A stretch of 64,000 bases of DNA from Diploptera punctata (GCA_030220185.1 JASPKZ010001596.1:496001-560000), one strand, 5' to 3'; positions 22,700 to 34,058 are shown, numbered from the stretch's first letter. Program-made: numbers and translations. Notes: generated by a model from the sequence alone, not told the origin.

Positions 22700-23030
22700 C
22701 ATCATAGGACATCAGAAATTAATTAATAACCTGTAATGATGTGTCTCATTTTTTCTCCACTAGGGTGCATTCTTACAATATTGCAATTCCATTTGGCAAT
22801 AAATATGATCTGGTTGCAGTGATGAACAAATGAAACATAACATTTCTCATTTGTTCTCAAACATCGCCGTTTACATTAAATATATAAATATTTTAAAATA
22901 ACTCTATTTAAATAATGATTTGTGAGCAAACAGCTTAATTTTATTAGTTGAATAGTCCTAACAAATGCCACTCTTGATTTCCAAATTGATAATTTGGAAA
23001 TCACTCATGGCATTGCTTATAATATGAAAA
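22700..23030 (+). repeat. unclassified dispersed repeat R1, copy 1
   Basis: Shares over 300 bp with 57545-57895 in the same orientation, starting acatcataggacatcag and including ttttctccactagggtgcat and tttacattaaatatataaat. Ends in a short palindrome (gatttccaaatt). No coding capacity or terminal repeats seen. Confidence 0.75.
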
Positions 23031-23069
23031 TTAGTAAAATTATGACTCCAACTCAAACAGATGCTCAAA

Positions 23070-23245
23070 TGGAAGTCCAACTCCATGGCGCGACAGGCCT
23101 AGAAGGCACTTAATCTACCAGCCAGCTGATGGCCTCACACATCTACATGTGTTAATCACAGAGGTAGAGGATCATCCTGCCAGTTCAGGGGTAACATGTA
23201 GTCAGCATGTCGGGTCCCCAAGCCATTATATCTGATTTTTGAACC
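23070..23245 (-). repeat. S1 SINE fragment
   Basis: Antisense body text (gatggcctcacacatctaca, acatgtgttaatcacagagg). Confidence 0.7.
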
Positions 23246-23339
23246 AGACATTAAATATGGTACAAACTAAATTTGCTGCTTTGCTAGATTCAATGATAAT
23301 TTACGAACAAACAAATGTTATCCATCATACATACTAATT

Positions 23340-23645
23340 TTTGTTCAAAAAACTTTGTTAATTATTAAAAACATGAAGGCCTTTCAAAACATGTTTCAAC
23401 TTCAGCATGCTATATATAAATTATATTTGAAGAGAAAAATTTTCGCCTAGACCGGGACTCGAACCCGGGACCCTTGGCTTTCTCTTCAAATATAATTTAT
23501 CTTTCATTGAGAAATGTTAAATCAATAATAAAAACATCATGCTATATATAATTTATACGCTGACATCAGTACCAAATAATATGCCGAAGATGAAACATGT
23601 TTTGAAAGGCTTTCATGATTTTAATAACTAACGAGTTTTTTGAAC
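23340..23645. mobile_element. fold-back element of a second PLE type, with S5 inserted
   Basis: Outer arms pair through gaaggcctttcaaaacatgt (about 23373) and its near-complement at about 23602. Same outer text as the PLE-2 palindrome at 31333-31795. Confidence 0.65.
23420..23537. mobile_element. short fold-back S5 SINE with 14-bp target duplication
   Basis: Antisense tail and box B (gggactcgaacccgggaccc) joined directly to a sense tail (tctcttcaaatataatttat to aataataaaaacat). catgctatatataa flanks at 23406-23419 and 23538-23551. Confidence 0.85.
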
Positions 23646-24061
23646 AAAAATCGATACTAATTGAGGAAGACAGATAAAAAAATTGTACTTATAATATCAT
23701 TTTTAAAAAAATTAATATATTGCCTCAATTGTGATAACAACAAATGTTAAAAATATTGATCATACATACTGCAGTAAATATTTAGAAACAATGCAGGCAG
23801 ATGAAGGACGAAAATAATTGTTCATCTCGTATTATGTATCACTATCAAAACCATTCAACAAAAAATAAAAAAATATTTTAACGTAAATTATTTACATAAT
23901 TATACAATAATAATATGTTAAAATATTTTAATACTTATTTTTACTTCTATGAATTTTAAGATATAAAAATGTTAATTTACACCTGATATACAAATAAACA
24001 CACTGAGAACAGAAACTTAAAATATTCTACTACTTATGTTCCTTCAGTGCCTTTGTCTGGC

Positions 24062-24345
24062 ATGGGTAGCAATGAGATGCAGAAAGAAATTACACATAAG
24101 CTCAACACAGCTACAGTGGTTATGTTCCTTGCCTCTAGTCCTGAGGGTTGCAGGTTCAAACACAACTGGGGTCAATGGATTTTTACAATGAAAAATTCCA
24201 AGGTATAAGTACTCCAGGAGGGAGTTTTAAGCTGTGGATCCCGAACCTGCAGATTTTTGGGCTCATAAAAGAAATTCAAGTCTGACCAAAAAAGGCCTCT
24301 GAGCAAAATTTAACCAACTTCATCCATCTGAGTAATACATTAGTT
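24062..24345 (+). repeat. small L1 fragment followed by S2 SINE
   Basis: 24062-24108 matches L1 around 16790-16832. 24112-24346 is S2 (agtggttatgttccttgcct, caggttcaaacacaactggg), continuing after the insertion at 25221-25325. Confidence 0.65.
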
Positions 24346-24346
24346 T

Positions 24347-25220
24347 ATTTAAGTAAGTTTTTTACCTCACCTCATATAAGATAAAATTTTAATTAAAAAA
24401 ATAATATCACATAGTTTATAAATGAGTTGGAAAAAATGTCTTTAATATCTCACCTCGTAACATTGCATGTTTTCATGATACCAGTTTCAAAAGTAAATTT
24501 TACTTCCAACATTGAAAGAAGCACTACTTGCTTTATAAGTAATGTTTAAATTCCCAATAAAAAGTCTTCTTAATAAAGAAGCTGCCATTTGCAAAAATCG
24601 TAGCAATGGCTCGTAGAATTTGGGGTTAGGGAATTAACTATGTGTAAGAGAAAAATACGCATTTAGATTGGAGGACTAGGTAGCTCAGATGGAAGAGCAT
24701 TGACATAGAGAATCAAAGGTCCTGGGTTCAAACCCCGGTCTAGGCGTATATTTTTCTTTTCAAATATAATTTACTTCCATATTCAGTCAAACTCCAACTG
24801 TCAAAATTTTGCCGTTAACATCATCTTCTGAACTGCCATCTGGTGTTGATTTTATGAACAAGTTCATAAGCCGTTATAGCTGGTTTTCTCAACCTGAAGT
24901 CGCTATATCTACCCAAATTACTCGCGATGTTAGGTGAGCACCTTCCCATACACTGGCTGAAATGCTATAATAAGTTCATAAAATCGACACCAGATGGCAG
25001 TTCAGAAGGTGGTGTTAATGGCAAAATTCTGACAGTTGGAATTTGACTGAAGATATATGTAAAATTTACTTTTGAAACCGGTATGTGGAAAACACACAAT
25101 TTTATGAGGTGAGATATTAAAAACATTTTATCCAACTCATTTACAAATTGTAAATACCTCATAGTGTTACCTCCCACTTTGATTTTGATTAAATACCTCA
25201 TAGTGTTAATTCCTAAAAAA
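24347..25220. mobile_element. fold-back PLE with 16-bp target duplication, carrying SINEs
   Basis: Arms at about 24395-24530 and 24970-25165 (gaaaccggtatgtgg, tgaggtgagatattaaaaac). Inside lie an S5 (24646-24785) and an S1 piece (24870-24970). agtaatacattagttt flanks at 24331-24346 and, with one mismatch, 25221-25236. The host is an S2 SINE. Confidence 0.75.
24646..24785 (+). repeat. S5 SINE, single sense copy
   Basis: Box A gtagctcagatggaagagca and box B gggttcaaaccccggtctag, followed by the tcttttcaaatataattta tail. One of the few S5 copies here that is not fold-back. Confidence 0.75.
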
Positions 25221-25318
25221 AGTAATACGTTAGTTTCCTAATAGATGTCCCTTCGATGTGATGTAATAACCATATATACCTCGCTGACATCTGTAGGAAA
25301 ATAAGTATAACTAAATTC

Positions 25319-25510
25319 ATAGTTAAATATGGGAAATAACATTATGAGGTTCTTAATTAATAAATTAATGAGTCATTTTTACATCTTACCTCACAGTGTT
25401 ATATCATAATGTTGGTTGAAAATTAGAGAGATGGTTCTCTTGAAAACTGCAGTTCCCATGTTTAAGAAAACATAAACTATGAGGTAAGATGTAAAAATGA
25501 CTCATTAATT
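25319..25510. mobile_element. fold-back PLE derivative, 192 bp, 13-bp target duplication
   Basis: Starts atagttaaatatgggaaata (3' extension, antisense). Arms pair through aatgagtcatttttacatct and complement. tataactaaattc flanks at 25306-25318 and 25511-25523. Host is the distal part of an S2 SINE. Confidence 0.88.
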
Positions 25511-25597
25511 TATAACTAAATTCGTCTGATTAAGAAGCTTCTCACTAGGGAAGCACCCATATCCCCGCAGTGGGACGAACAGGGATCAAACATCAAC

Positions 25598-25690
25598 ACT
25601 AGAAATGGATGCTATTATGCATTATAGGGACTCTTTTCTCTCAAAAAAAATTCTGTCTACACCCATATTAGGGCTAGAGTGCTCCCTTGT
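25598..25690 (+). mobile_element. LINE L1 fragment
   Basis: Matches L1 around 16845-16900 (gctattatgcatta, gactct, tctcaaaaaa). Confidence 0.5.
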
Positions 25691-25734
25691 GGGTGTTATA
25701 AACCAAGCTAATTTAATAATCAATTGATTTAGTG

Positions 25735-25965
25735 CATACTTGATGAAAATCCATTATGTATTTAATAAATAAAACTACCAAAGTTGTATATGATTTTCAT
25801 AATATTTATTTCATTTAACATTCATAACAGCTGTTTCAATACACTGTATCTTCTTCAGATAAATGTGTGTGTTTATGTGTATAGTCATAAATAAATATAA
25901 AATTGATTTATATTTATGGCATTCATCTGATGAAGATAGTGTGTATTGAAATAGGTCTTCTTCTT
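25735..25965. repeat. fold-back fragment related to 34300/35170
   Basis: ttcaatacactgtatcttct pairs with gaagatagtgtgtattgaaa across about 60 bp. The same text flanks the insertion at 34339-35155. Confidence 0.5.
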
Positions 25966-26004
25966 GTAAGCCCTGGTTTCTCTCCACAAGACTTAGGGTT
26001 TTTG

Positions 26005-26090
26005 AAAACATTTTATGAGGTGAAATGTAAAAAGTTTTATGAGGTGAAATGTAAAAAGTTTTATGAGATGAGATGTAAAAAGTTATTTCT
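26005..26090 (+). repeat. 26-bp tandem triplication of a PLE end motif
   Basis: Three consecutive copies of a unit containing tgaggtgaaatgtaaaaagt, the conserved end of the PLE sense arm. Confidence 0.8.
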
Positions 26091-26099
26091 CACTCACTT

Positions 26100-26640
26100 A
26101 TATAAATTATTAATTCAATGAATGAACGAGTCATTTCTTTATTTAACTTTCACAGGGAAAAAACACTATGAGGTTTAATTTAAGAATTAAATTAATGTTT
26201 TTATTACCTCACCTCATATCCTTTTTCTTCTATACATAACACCGGTCGACCAGAGGCTACTGACGATGGAGATAAGCTCTTAAAAAATTGCAGTATAGAA
26301 GAAAAAGGATATGAGGTGAGGTAATAAAAACATTAATTTAATTCTTGAGTCATTTCTTTCTTATCTTGCCTCATAGTTTATGTTTTCTTAAACATGGGAA
26401 CTGCAGTTTTCAAGAGGAACATCCCTACCATTTTCAACTGACATTTTAAGTCATAAGTCTGGCCATGCTGAGGATGATTAGAAGACTAATCGAAACATGT
26501 TTGAGAACAAATCAACATTAAATTAAGATAAGATAGTACAGAATCAAAAAACTTGATTGAAGATAAGAAATGACTCATTCATTCATTGAATTAAGAACCT
26601 CATAAGGTTATTTCCCATATTTAACTATGAAATTATTAAT
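26100..26640. mobile_element. PLE-derived element with another PLE nested in it
   Basis: Left end gaatgaacgagtcatttctt, then after the nested copy cttatcttgcctcatagttt and gggaactgcagttttcaaga. The right part (26465-26545, cgaaacatgtttgagaacaa) matches the hairpin at 30805-30945. Ends gaacctcataaggttatttc (26593-26612). A chimera of two subfamilies. Confidence 0.6.
26141..26346. mobile_element. fold-back PLE derivative, 206 bp, 13-bp target duplication
   Basis: Starts atttaactttcacagggaaa, the exact complement of the 3' end of the coding PLE at 41862-43612, and ends attaatttaattctt. Arms pair through acctcatatcctttttcttc. gagtcatttcttt flanks at 26128-26140 and 26347-26359. Confidence 0.9.
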
Positions 26641-26689
26641 TACCTGATAGTGTTAATTCCCATCGTAAAAGTTTTATCAAATTAGCTTG

Positions 26690-26940
26690 GTCTAGGAACA
26701 CCTAGCAAAAGAGAGGCTAGGACTAGACTCAAAGGGTCGTAACGTCAATAAATAATAAGTGTAATAAATAGCGGATCCAGGTTGAGAAAACCAGCTATAA
26801 TAGAAGGGAGACTAGACATGTTGACTGCTTAGATTATCATCCACCTCTGTATTTAACACATGTGGATGTGAAACCAACAGCTGGCTGGTAGGCCAAGGAC
26901 CTTCTGGGCCTATTGCGTCATGGAGTTTAATTTAGTTTTT
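26690..26940 (+). repeat. S2 fragment then S1 fragment
   Basis: 26690-26745 S2 text (ttagcttggtctaggaacac); 26755-26940 S1 body (ggttgagaaaaccagctata, aggccaaggaccttctgggc). Confidence 0.65.
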
Positions 26941-26944
26941 GTCT

Positions 26945-27499
26945 GGAGGATGTATGTTCTATATTTGTCACAGATGTCCTGTATCATACCATGTAATGCA
27001 CTGAAGGAACCAAAAACATCAAAATGTTACATTTTATGTAGTGCTACAAAAACATTACTCAATATTGAATTAAATAAAAATTTTACGATAAAATAATTTT
27101 GTTTGAATGAATAGTTATTAACATATATACAAAGCAGGTTAGTGGACAAATCGGCCACACTCAATGTTCATGCAGAAACGTGGAATCTAACCAGGTTGAC
27201 GCGTAAAGGATTGCAAATGACGGAGTGATGGGGAAATAAAAGTACGAGGAGTCACGCTTCGCAAAACCAGTGTCAGTAACTTCCTACAATAAAAATAATA
27301 TCACATCACACATGCATCTCTGCTCTAGAAATATTCACAGGACTGTAAACTTAACAATAACAAATCAAATTAACTAAAAGTAATACTATACTTTTAAATA
27401 AAAAATAACCCATTTTATATGAGATATTACAAAAATTAGACAATAAATGAATATAGAGGATTTAATATTTTATTATGTAAAATACAGGCAATTGGAAAC
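26945..27499. other. no feature recognised
   Basis: AT-rich intron sequence; no gene or shared repeat identified. Confidence 0.4.
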
Positions 27500-28190
27500 T
27501 ATTCTCTAATACTCATAATCATTTATCCTCCTTAAAGTAAGAGTCCATGTTTCACATCTATATAATATAACTGGAAGAATAACTGTTTTATATATTTTCA
27601 GTTTACATTTTTTTAGAGAAGTTGGGATGACAAGAGTCCCTCTAATGCATAATAGCATACATTACAGGGACTCGTCATCTCAACTTCTCTCAAAAAACGT
27701 TAAACTGAAAAATATATACAACTGTTATTCTCCCAGTTATATTATATAGATGTCAAAGATTGACTCTTACTTTAAGGAGGAGAAATGATTATGAGCATTT
27801 CAGAATGAAGTTCTCAGGAAAAATTTTGGATCAAAGAGAAATGAACAGACAGGTGAATGGAGAAGACAACTTAACGGTGAGCTACATGATCTTTATAGGA
27901 AACCAGAAATAATAAGAACAGTTAGGTCTCACAGACTGCAATGGTCAGGGCATGTGGCATGAAGGGGAATGAAAAAGGGGCATGGAAACTTCTTGTAAGA
28001 AAACCAGATGGAAAACACCCAGTTGGTAGACCAAGAATGAGGTGGGAGAATAATATTAACCATGATTTCAGGGAAGCAGATTTTACAGGGGATGATTCGA
28101 AAACATTAACTCAGGGTAGGGATGTGTGGACAGCTTATGTCCATGCGGCCATAAACTTATGGGTTCAATAGTGCCAATGAGTTAGTTATA
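27500..28190. mobile_element. LINE L1 copy with inverted 5' part (fold-back)
   Basis: 27500-27660 is antisense L1 (tcctccttaaagtaagagtc and onward) and 27661-28190 is sense L1 starting at nearly the same element position (gggactcgtcatctcaactt) and running to the AINLWVQ end. The two halves overlap in element coordinates and so form a hairpin of about 150 bp. Decayed frame. Confidence 0.75.
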
Positions 28191-28327
28191 GGTAATGGAA
28201 TGTTATGGACATGTAAAATAGAGGATTTAAACTAGATACTGGCAAAATTGCTACATTAGAGTGAAGAGTAACAGGGCAAAGCAGAACAGTATGTGAAAAA
28301 TCACAGCTTCCTTTACAGTGGGAGTAA

Positions 28328-29235
28328 AAGGTAAAGTGATCCCACTACAGGCCTTGAGGTAGTAGGAGGTTAAGGCTCCCACCTTCCTAGAGAATCAACA
28401 TGAGATGTCAGCTCGTTGATATATCTACAATGGCATAACAGCCCAGTGTTGGGCCTTACCTTCTCGTTTGTTAGGAGTTACTAGATCAAGTTAATTTAGT
28501 TATGTTTATTTATGTACAATTTTATCACTCATATTTTTTCTTTCTAAAAAAAAAAAAAGAAAAGGAGAAATTAATGAACTTTGAAATTCCTGCAGAAAAT
28601 GATTTGATTTCGAGGTTTTTCAGTCTACCAAGAGGGAGAGCAAAAGATGGCTTTTCAGGACAACAAAACAACAGCCATAAAATACTAACGATGGAACCAT
28701 TAAAGAAGAAAAATATGAGGTGAGTGATAAAATTGTACATAAATTAGTTATGTTTATTTCCTTAGAGATGTCGTGAATTGTATGCGCTCAACATACCAAC
28801 CCAATGAGACATCTAATTGGCAACTAAGATATTACTAGGACGAAAAGGTCTGTAATTTTGCTTAGAGGCCTCTTTATTCAGGCTTAAGATTCTTTACGAG
28901 TCAAATCTTCAGACTCAGGACCCGTGGCTTAGAGTCCACCTGGAGGACTTGCTCCTGGGATTTTTCATCCTAAAAAATCCATCAACCCCAGCCAGATTTG
29001 AACCCATGACCCTCGGGACCAAAGGCAAGGAACATAACCACTACTAGTCCAGCATGGCTGACTTGTCAGTCCTGTGATGGCAGCCTTTACCCCCAGAAGT
29101 CTGTACTCATTTCAATTAAAGGCTGAGTTCAACCCAGGGTCATGGTTTTCTCAGAAGGTTTAGGCCGGTTTAGAAATCCTGATACCAACTAGGACTCAAA
29201 CCTTCGACCATCCGGCTTGTAGTGTATTGTCTGTT
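28328..29235 (-). repeat. S4 SINE split by an antisense S2, itself split by a PLE
   Basis: S4 pieces: 28328-28425 (aagtgatcccactacaggcc) and about 29060-29235 (tttacccccagaag, caaaccttcgaccatccggc). S2 antisense occupies about 28430-29055 (ggcttaagattctttacgag, cagatttgaacccatgaccc). The PLE at 28512-28743 lies within S2. Confidence 0.75.
28512..28743. mobile_element. fold-back PLE derivative, 232 bp, 16-bp target duplication
   Basis: Palindromic from end to end: atgtacaattttatcactca at the left and the complement at the right. The sense arm reads KLMNFEIPAENDLISRFF, the PLE C-terminal motif. ttagttatgtttattt flanks at 28496-28511 and 28744-28759. Confidence 0.9.
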
Positions 29236-29284
29236 TTATGATTTTTATAAATTATTTCTAATCAGTTACATCTTATGTAATTTT

Positions 29285-29380
29285 TAAGAGAATTTTTTTT
29301 TTGCTTGAACTGGGAACTGAACCCAATACTTCTGGTTTTATGCACCACTGCACTGGCCATTTGCTAGCCAGGCTTTCTTC
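29285..29380 (-). repeat. S5-type SINE fragment
   Basis: Antisense box gggaactgaacccaatactt with the tttatgcaccactgcact text of the second S5 head variant. Confidence 0.5.
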
Positions 29381-29630
29381 TTTAAAACACAAATGTTTCT
29401 CTCTCTTAATATAAGCCCATTTTTCCATAATGTGAATCTTTATCCACAATGTAATTGGGTGCCTCTAATTCAAGAAGACTTTATGATTGGGTTATTAATA
29501 CCACTATTATAGCTGTAAAGCTATTATTATATGTTATATGTAGATTTATATATCCAAATTGAATAATAAATTATTTTTTGAAGAGAAAAAATTTCATGGC
29601 CAATGAAAATCTGCAAGGTCATTAATTATT

Positions 29631-29875
29631 TAACTTTCACAGGAAAAAAATCATTATGAGGTTTAATTTAAGAATTAAATTAATATTTTTACTGCCTCTC
29701 ATCGACCAGTGTTATGTCATTTCTTGGCGGTTTCCTTTTTCCTTCTATTCGGTCCACCAATAGAAGGAAGAAGAAAACTGCCAAAAAACAACATAACACC
29801 GGTCGGCAAGATGCTACTGATGATGGAGATATAGCTCCAAAACTTCAGTCTAGAAGAATAAAGGAATATTAATTT
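29631..29875. mobile_element. fold-back PLE derivative, 245 bp, 12-bp target duplication
   Basis: Left end ttaactttcacaggaaaaaa; includes the caacataacaccggtcg text also present at the 3' end of the coding PLE (43458-43478). gtcattaattat flanks at 29619-29630 and 29876-29887. Confidence 0.88.
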
Positions 29876-29889
29876 GTCATTAATTATAT

Positions 29890-30238
29890 CTATTCAATGT
29901 TTTAATTGGCAGCTCTATGGCATAAATGGTTAGAAGCTCAGTCCTCACTGCTTGGCTCTCAAGATCGTGTCTCAGTGAGTTTTATGGTGGATGAAATGAA
30001 GCTTGGGCAGGTTTTTCTTGGGGTTTGACTCCATTTTCCCCCTACATAAATTTCATTCCATCGTTTCTACATACTCATCTCATCAATTTCATTTAATTTC
30101 ATTCACTCCCCCCCCGAAGACGGTGCATCAGACATGGTTGTCATTCACAGACCTCTATAAATATAGGGGCTAAATCTCAGTTCATCCCTTGACCCGACCC
30201 TGAATTGGTCACGAATTAAGGATATTTTAGGATATGCC
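29890..30238 (+). repeat. S3 SINE, near full length
   Basis: Head atgcttagaagctcagt-type with aagatcgtgtctcagtgag, body gaagcttgggcaggtttttc and the 3' text aatataggggctaaatctca. Confidence 0.7.
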
Positions 30239-30249
30239 TTAATTGAAAG

Positions 30250-30602
30250 TAGTCCCGTGCCATAGCTGAGCGGTTAAGACAACATGCCTTGGTGCAGAAC
30301 TATGGGACTTGCGCTGGTTTTGAGTCCCCATGGGTGAAGAAATTTTCTCACGGAATTTCAGCCAGTATAGGACCTGTGCCCACCCAGCATCGTTAGTTAT
30401 TTGGGTAGCTACAATAAGTAACGGCACCAAGTTGAGAAAACTAGATAAAACAGCTGGTGGGCCCAACAATGCTGACCTCATGTTACTCCTACACTAACTG
30501 AATGATCGTCTACCTCTGTAATTAACACAAGTGGATGTGAGGCCAGCAACCAGCAGATAGGCCAAGGGCCTTCTAGGCCTGTCGCACCGTGGAATTTTTT
30601 AA
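30250..30602 (+). repeat. S1 SINE, full length
   Basis: Box A catagctgagcggttaagac, box B ctggttttgagtccccatgg, complete body ending tcgcaccgtggaatt. Confidence 0.85.
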
Positions 30603-30804
30603 AAATGAAAGTAGTATAAAATGGATGCCATCAGGAAGAAGATGAAGAGGTAAATCTCAACATGTAGAGTTGCAGAAAATGAAGAAAAAGAACTACAAGA
30701 AGGGGAATAGGAAGATAGAGAAAATTAGATTGTGAACATTTGTTGGAGGAAAATGTTTAATAATGTTTTATTTAGGAAGTAATATTTTGAGGTTCTTTTA
30801 ATCA

Positions 30805-30945
30805 AGTTTTTTGAGTCTGTACTATCTTACCTTAATTTAATGTTGATTTGTTCTCGAACATGTTTCGATTAGTCTTCAGCATGGCGAAACATGTTCGAGA
30901 ACAAATCAACATTAAATTGAGGTAAGATAGTACAGACTTATAAAA
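30805..30945. mobile_element. compact hairpin element (third fold-back type)
   Basis: ctgtactatcttaccttaat to gattagtcttcagcatgg pairs with its complement almost perfectly over about 60 bp. The single arm recurs at 26465-26545. Confidence 0.75.
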
Positions 30946-30979
30946 AAATAATACAAAAATTGTAATTGTTTAAAATTTG

Positions 30980-31070
30980 TGATGGATGGATGGAGTTTAG
31001 GAGGACCTGAGGAAGTTGGGAAGCCTGGAAGAGGGTTCTAAGGGAACCAAAGATTCAAAGTGGTCTTGTA
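30980..31070 (+). mobile_element. LINE L4 tail fragment
   Basis: ggatggatggagtttaggag and agcctggaagagggttctaa match the L4 end at 33600-33700. Confidence 0.5.
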
Positions 31071-31082
31071 TTCATAAATTAA

Positions 31083-31328
31083 TTATGGGAAATAACATTA
31101 TGAGGTTTTCAATTAATAATTAATAAAATGAGTCATATCTCACCTCATACTTCGTGTTCTTCAAGCACGGAAACTGCAGTTTTCAAGAGAAATCCCTCCC
31201 ATCTCCACCTTCATTATGAGATGGCTGAAGATGGGAGGGATTCCTCTTGAAAACTTCAGTTTCCGTGCTTGAAGAACATGAAGTATGAGGTGAGATATGA
31301 CTCATTTTACTAATTTTTATTAATATTA
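31083..31328. mobile_element. fold-back PLE derivative
   Basis: Antisense 3' extension (gggaaataacattatgaggt), arms pairing through cttcgtgttcttcaagcacg and complement, with a short loop near 31205. Closely related to the copy at 5960. Confidence 0.85.
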
Positions 31329-31332
31329 TTAA

Positions 31333-31795
31333 TGTTTCAATTTTAAATTTGTACCTTATAAAACAGTCTTCCTCAACTATAATAACTTCTCTCATAAACG
31401 TTGTCACACTAAAATTCAAGGCCTTTCAAAGACATGCTTTATCCTCAGGAATTATTATGGTACTGAAATTATTTGTATATTTCATACAAAGGGCTTTGGT
31501 TTTTGGGTGTGTTCTCATTTAACATATTTTTTATCTTCTACTTCTTGATTATTTCAATCTCTTGCAGGATATTGTCAAGGAAGCAGAAAATAAAAAAAAA
31601 TATGCTAAATGAGAACACACCCAACAACCACAGCCCTCTGTATGAAATATACAAATAACTTCAGTACTTTAAGAATTCCTGAGAATGAAGCATGTCTTTG
31701 AAAAGGCCTTGCATTTTAATAGTGTGACGTTTATAACAGAAGTTACTATGGTTGAGAACGACTGTTTTATAAGGTACAAATTTAAAATTGAAATA
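31333..31795. mobile_element. fold-back element of PLE type 2, arms about 190 bp
   Basis: Outer arms start aattttaaatttgtacctta and end with the complement. The inner sense arm reads LSRKQKIKKNMLNENTPNN and HSPLYEIYK, matching the C-terminus MLNENTPTDLNPLYNLY of the PLE-2 fragment at 46700-46830. Confidence 0.8.
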
Positions 31796-31954
31796 ATTTT
31801 AACCTCAACGGTGTTCAAACATGATTATTAAAAGTACAGATTAATCATTAATGGTCTTGTATTGCTGATGATTATAATGAAAAAAAAAATTGTAATTATT
31901 TTTATTCATACTTTGTCTCATTTCAGTACTTTACAGTCTTATAAAATGGCCGAC

Positions 31955-32245
31955 AGTCCCTCACCATAGCTGAGCAGTCCAAAGCATCCTGCCTTGATGC
32001 AGAGCTGCAGAATGCATGCTGATTCGAGTCTCCATGTGAGAAGAAATCTTCTCATGGAACTTCAGCCAGGATGGGACCAGTGCCAACCTAGAATCGTGAG
32101 CAATTTGGATACTACAATAAGTTGCAGCTCCAGCTCGAGTGGCTGGGAGACCACCTCTATACTGACTGATTTATCTGTAACTGACACATATGGATATGGG
32201 CCAGTAGACTGCTAGGGCCTTATAGGCCTCTCACATCTTGTAGTC
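31955..32245 (+). repeat. S1 SINE, decayed
   Basis: Box A catagctgagcagtccaaag, box B ctgattcgagtctccatgtg, body partly deleted. Confidence 0.65.
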
Positions 32246-32288
32246 CTAAAATGGCTGACAAATGGAAAATCTACAAATAACTATCTAT

Positions 32289-32775
32289 TATTTAAATTAA
32301 TATTGGGAAGTAAACATTATGAGGTTATATCATTAATAGTGAGTGGAGAACATATTTTTAACGACTCACCTCATATAATTTCAAATTTCTTTGATACCGG
32401 CAGTTTCAGACAATATCTGGAAGCCATGACTGAAGAGGGAACAAGATATTGTCTGAAACCGCTGGTATCAAAGAAATTAATCTAAATGCAATTTTTTCTC
32501 TTATATACATTGTTGATTCCCAAGTGGTGTATATAAGAGAAAAATATTGCATTTTAGATTGGAGTGCTCAGGTAGCTCAGTCAGTAGAGCATTCACATAA
32601 AAAGTGAAAAGTCCTGGGTTCAAACCCCAGTCTGAGCATATATTTTTCTCTTCAAATATAATTTATCCTTCATTGAGATGTATTCAATGAATAATAAAAA
32701 TGTCGAAAAAAAATATAAGTTTGTTAATAACTTCTGAATAATGGTTCACAAGATGAGGTGAGTCGTTAAATTTCC
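32289..32775. mobile_element. fold-back PLE derivative with S5 inserted
   Basis: Left arm gggaagtaaacattatgagg then actcacctcatataatttca, right arm ccgctggtatcaaagaaatt and, after the S5, gatgaggtgagtcgttaaat. Related single arms at 37985 and 47960. Confidence 0.75.
32487..32705 (+). repeat. S5 SINE with inverted 5' end
   Basis: An antisense 5' piece (aatctaaatgcaattttttc) is joined to a full sense S5 (box A gtagctcagtcagtagagca, box B gggttcaaaccccagtctga) ending aatgaataataaaaatg. The fold-back here is at the head, not the tail. Confidence 0.75.
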
Positions 32776-32977
32776 AACTCTCCATTAATTAAATGGACAT
32801 AACTTTCCTCAAAAAAATGACTGAACTTTGACAAGTTTAATCAATAATTTTACATAAAACGAAAAGATAGGATATTTTTTTTTACCAATGCCATCAGGTT
32901 GTCTTTATGACATTTTTGGTATTCTCTCCTGGCACTGGTGGAATTGTAACCCACTTCTTATGTTGTGTTGCCAGGAA

Positions 32978-33092
32978 GGCACACTGGATGATCATCTACC
33001 TCTGCGATTAACACATGTGGATGTGAGGCCAGCAGCCTGCTGGTAGGCCAAGGGCCTTCTTGACCTGCCGTGCCATGGAATTTGTTTTGTAT
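32978..33092 (+). repeat. S1 SINE 3' fragment
   Basis: tggatgatcatctacctctg to gccgtgccatggaatttg. Confidence 0.75.
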
Positions 33093-33329
33093 TCCTTGTC
33101 TTGGTTACATGCAATTTTATGAACTTTGGTACATATAACCATGAATTACACATTGATTATATATACAAATAAGGTTTAATATCTAACTTTTCCATTACAC
33201 TTAGCCGGGACTTACAAACATTTACATATAAACCGAATTATGCAGAACCGAGTTATATATGAAGCAGTTCAACTGTATTTATTTCCTATTCAGTTATATA
33301 ATAAAGTTTTATGTTTTGCAATTTTTTAA

Positions 33330-33743
33330 GAAGTGTACTTGGAAGAATCAGAAAGAGATAGAATATTCTACACTAAAAGTAAGAGAAATTTTGAAATTGG
33401 ATAAAATATATGATGAAATGGAGGATGGTATGGTCATATTAAATATAATGAGGAATTATATCACTTGTATAAATCATAAGACATTGTTGCAGATATTAAA
33501 ATAGCTAGATTGAAATGGACAGGACATTTCCAGAGAATGGATAATAGTGAAATGGTGGACCATCCAGATGGAAGAAGAAATGTTGGAAGACCTAAAGTTA
33601 AGTGGATGGATGGAGTTTTGGAAGATGTCCAAAGACTTAAAATTCAAAATTAGTGGACAGTCGCCAGGAGTAGAGAGACCTGGAGGAGAGTTCTTAGGGA
33701 GGCTGTGACTCGACCCGCGTTGATATGCCAAACACAATGATGA
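33330..33743 (+). mobile_element. LINE fragment, family L4
   Basis: Out-of-frame pieces including IKIARLKWTGHFQRMDNSEM and GRRNVGRPKVKWMDGVLEDV, ending REAVTRPALICQTQ and a gatgatgg tail. Typical post-RT segment; RT core missing. Confidence 0.7.
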
Positions 33744-33753
33744 TGGCCATATT

Positions 33754-34058
33754 TATTTTTTATAGTGTTCTGCCCTAGGGTAGGTCCTTCACTGCATGCT
33801 ATGCTTTGCAGCTTAGTAGGGAATTATAGGTGTGGTAGCTCCCGTTGCTTTCCACACCGTGGATAATAATCATTATATTGATGATGATGATAATGATGGC
33901 CAGATGATGTTTGGGGACCACTTGGACCTCAAAGCTACCTGACATTTGTCTTATAGGTGAGGAAAACATCCCCCAGGAAGCTTGTCCCGACTGGGAATCG
34001 AACCTGGACCCACTGCATGACAAGGCAGCACGCTACCTCGAGACCACAGCAGTGGACT
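33754..34058 (-). repeat. S6 SINE with 10-bp target duplication
   Basis: tRNA-like head at the right end in antisense (gggaatcgaacctggaccca, then gacaaggcagcacgctacct). tggccatatt flanks at 33744-33753 and 34059-34068. Second copy at 50365-50668. Confidence 0.85.
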
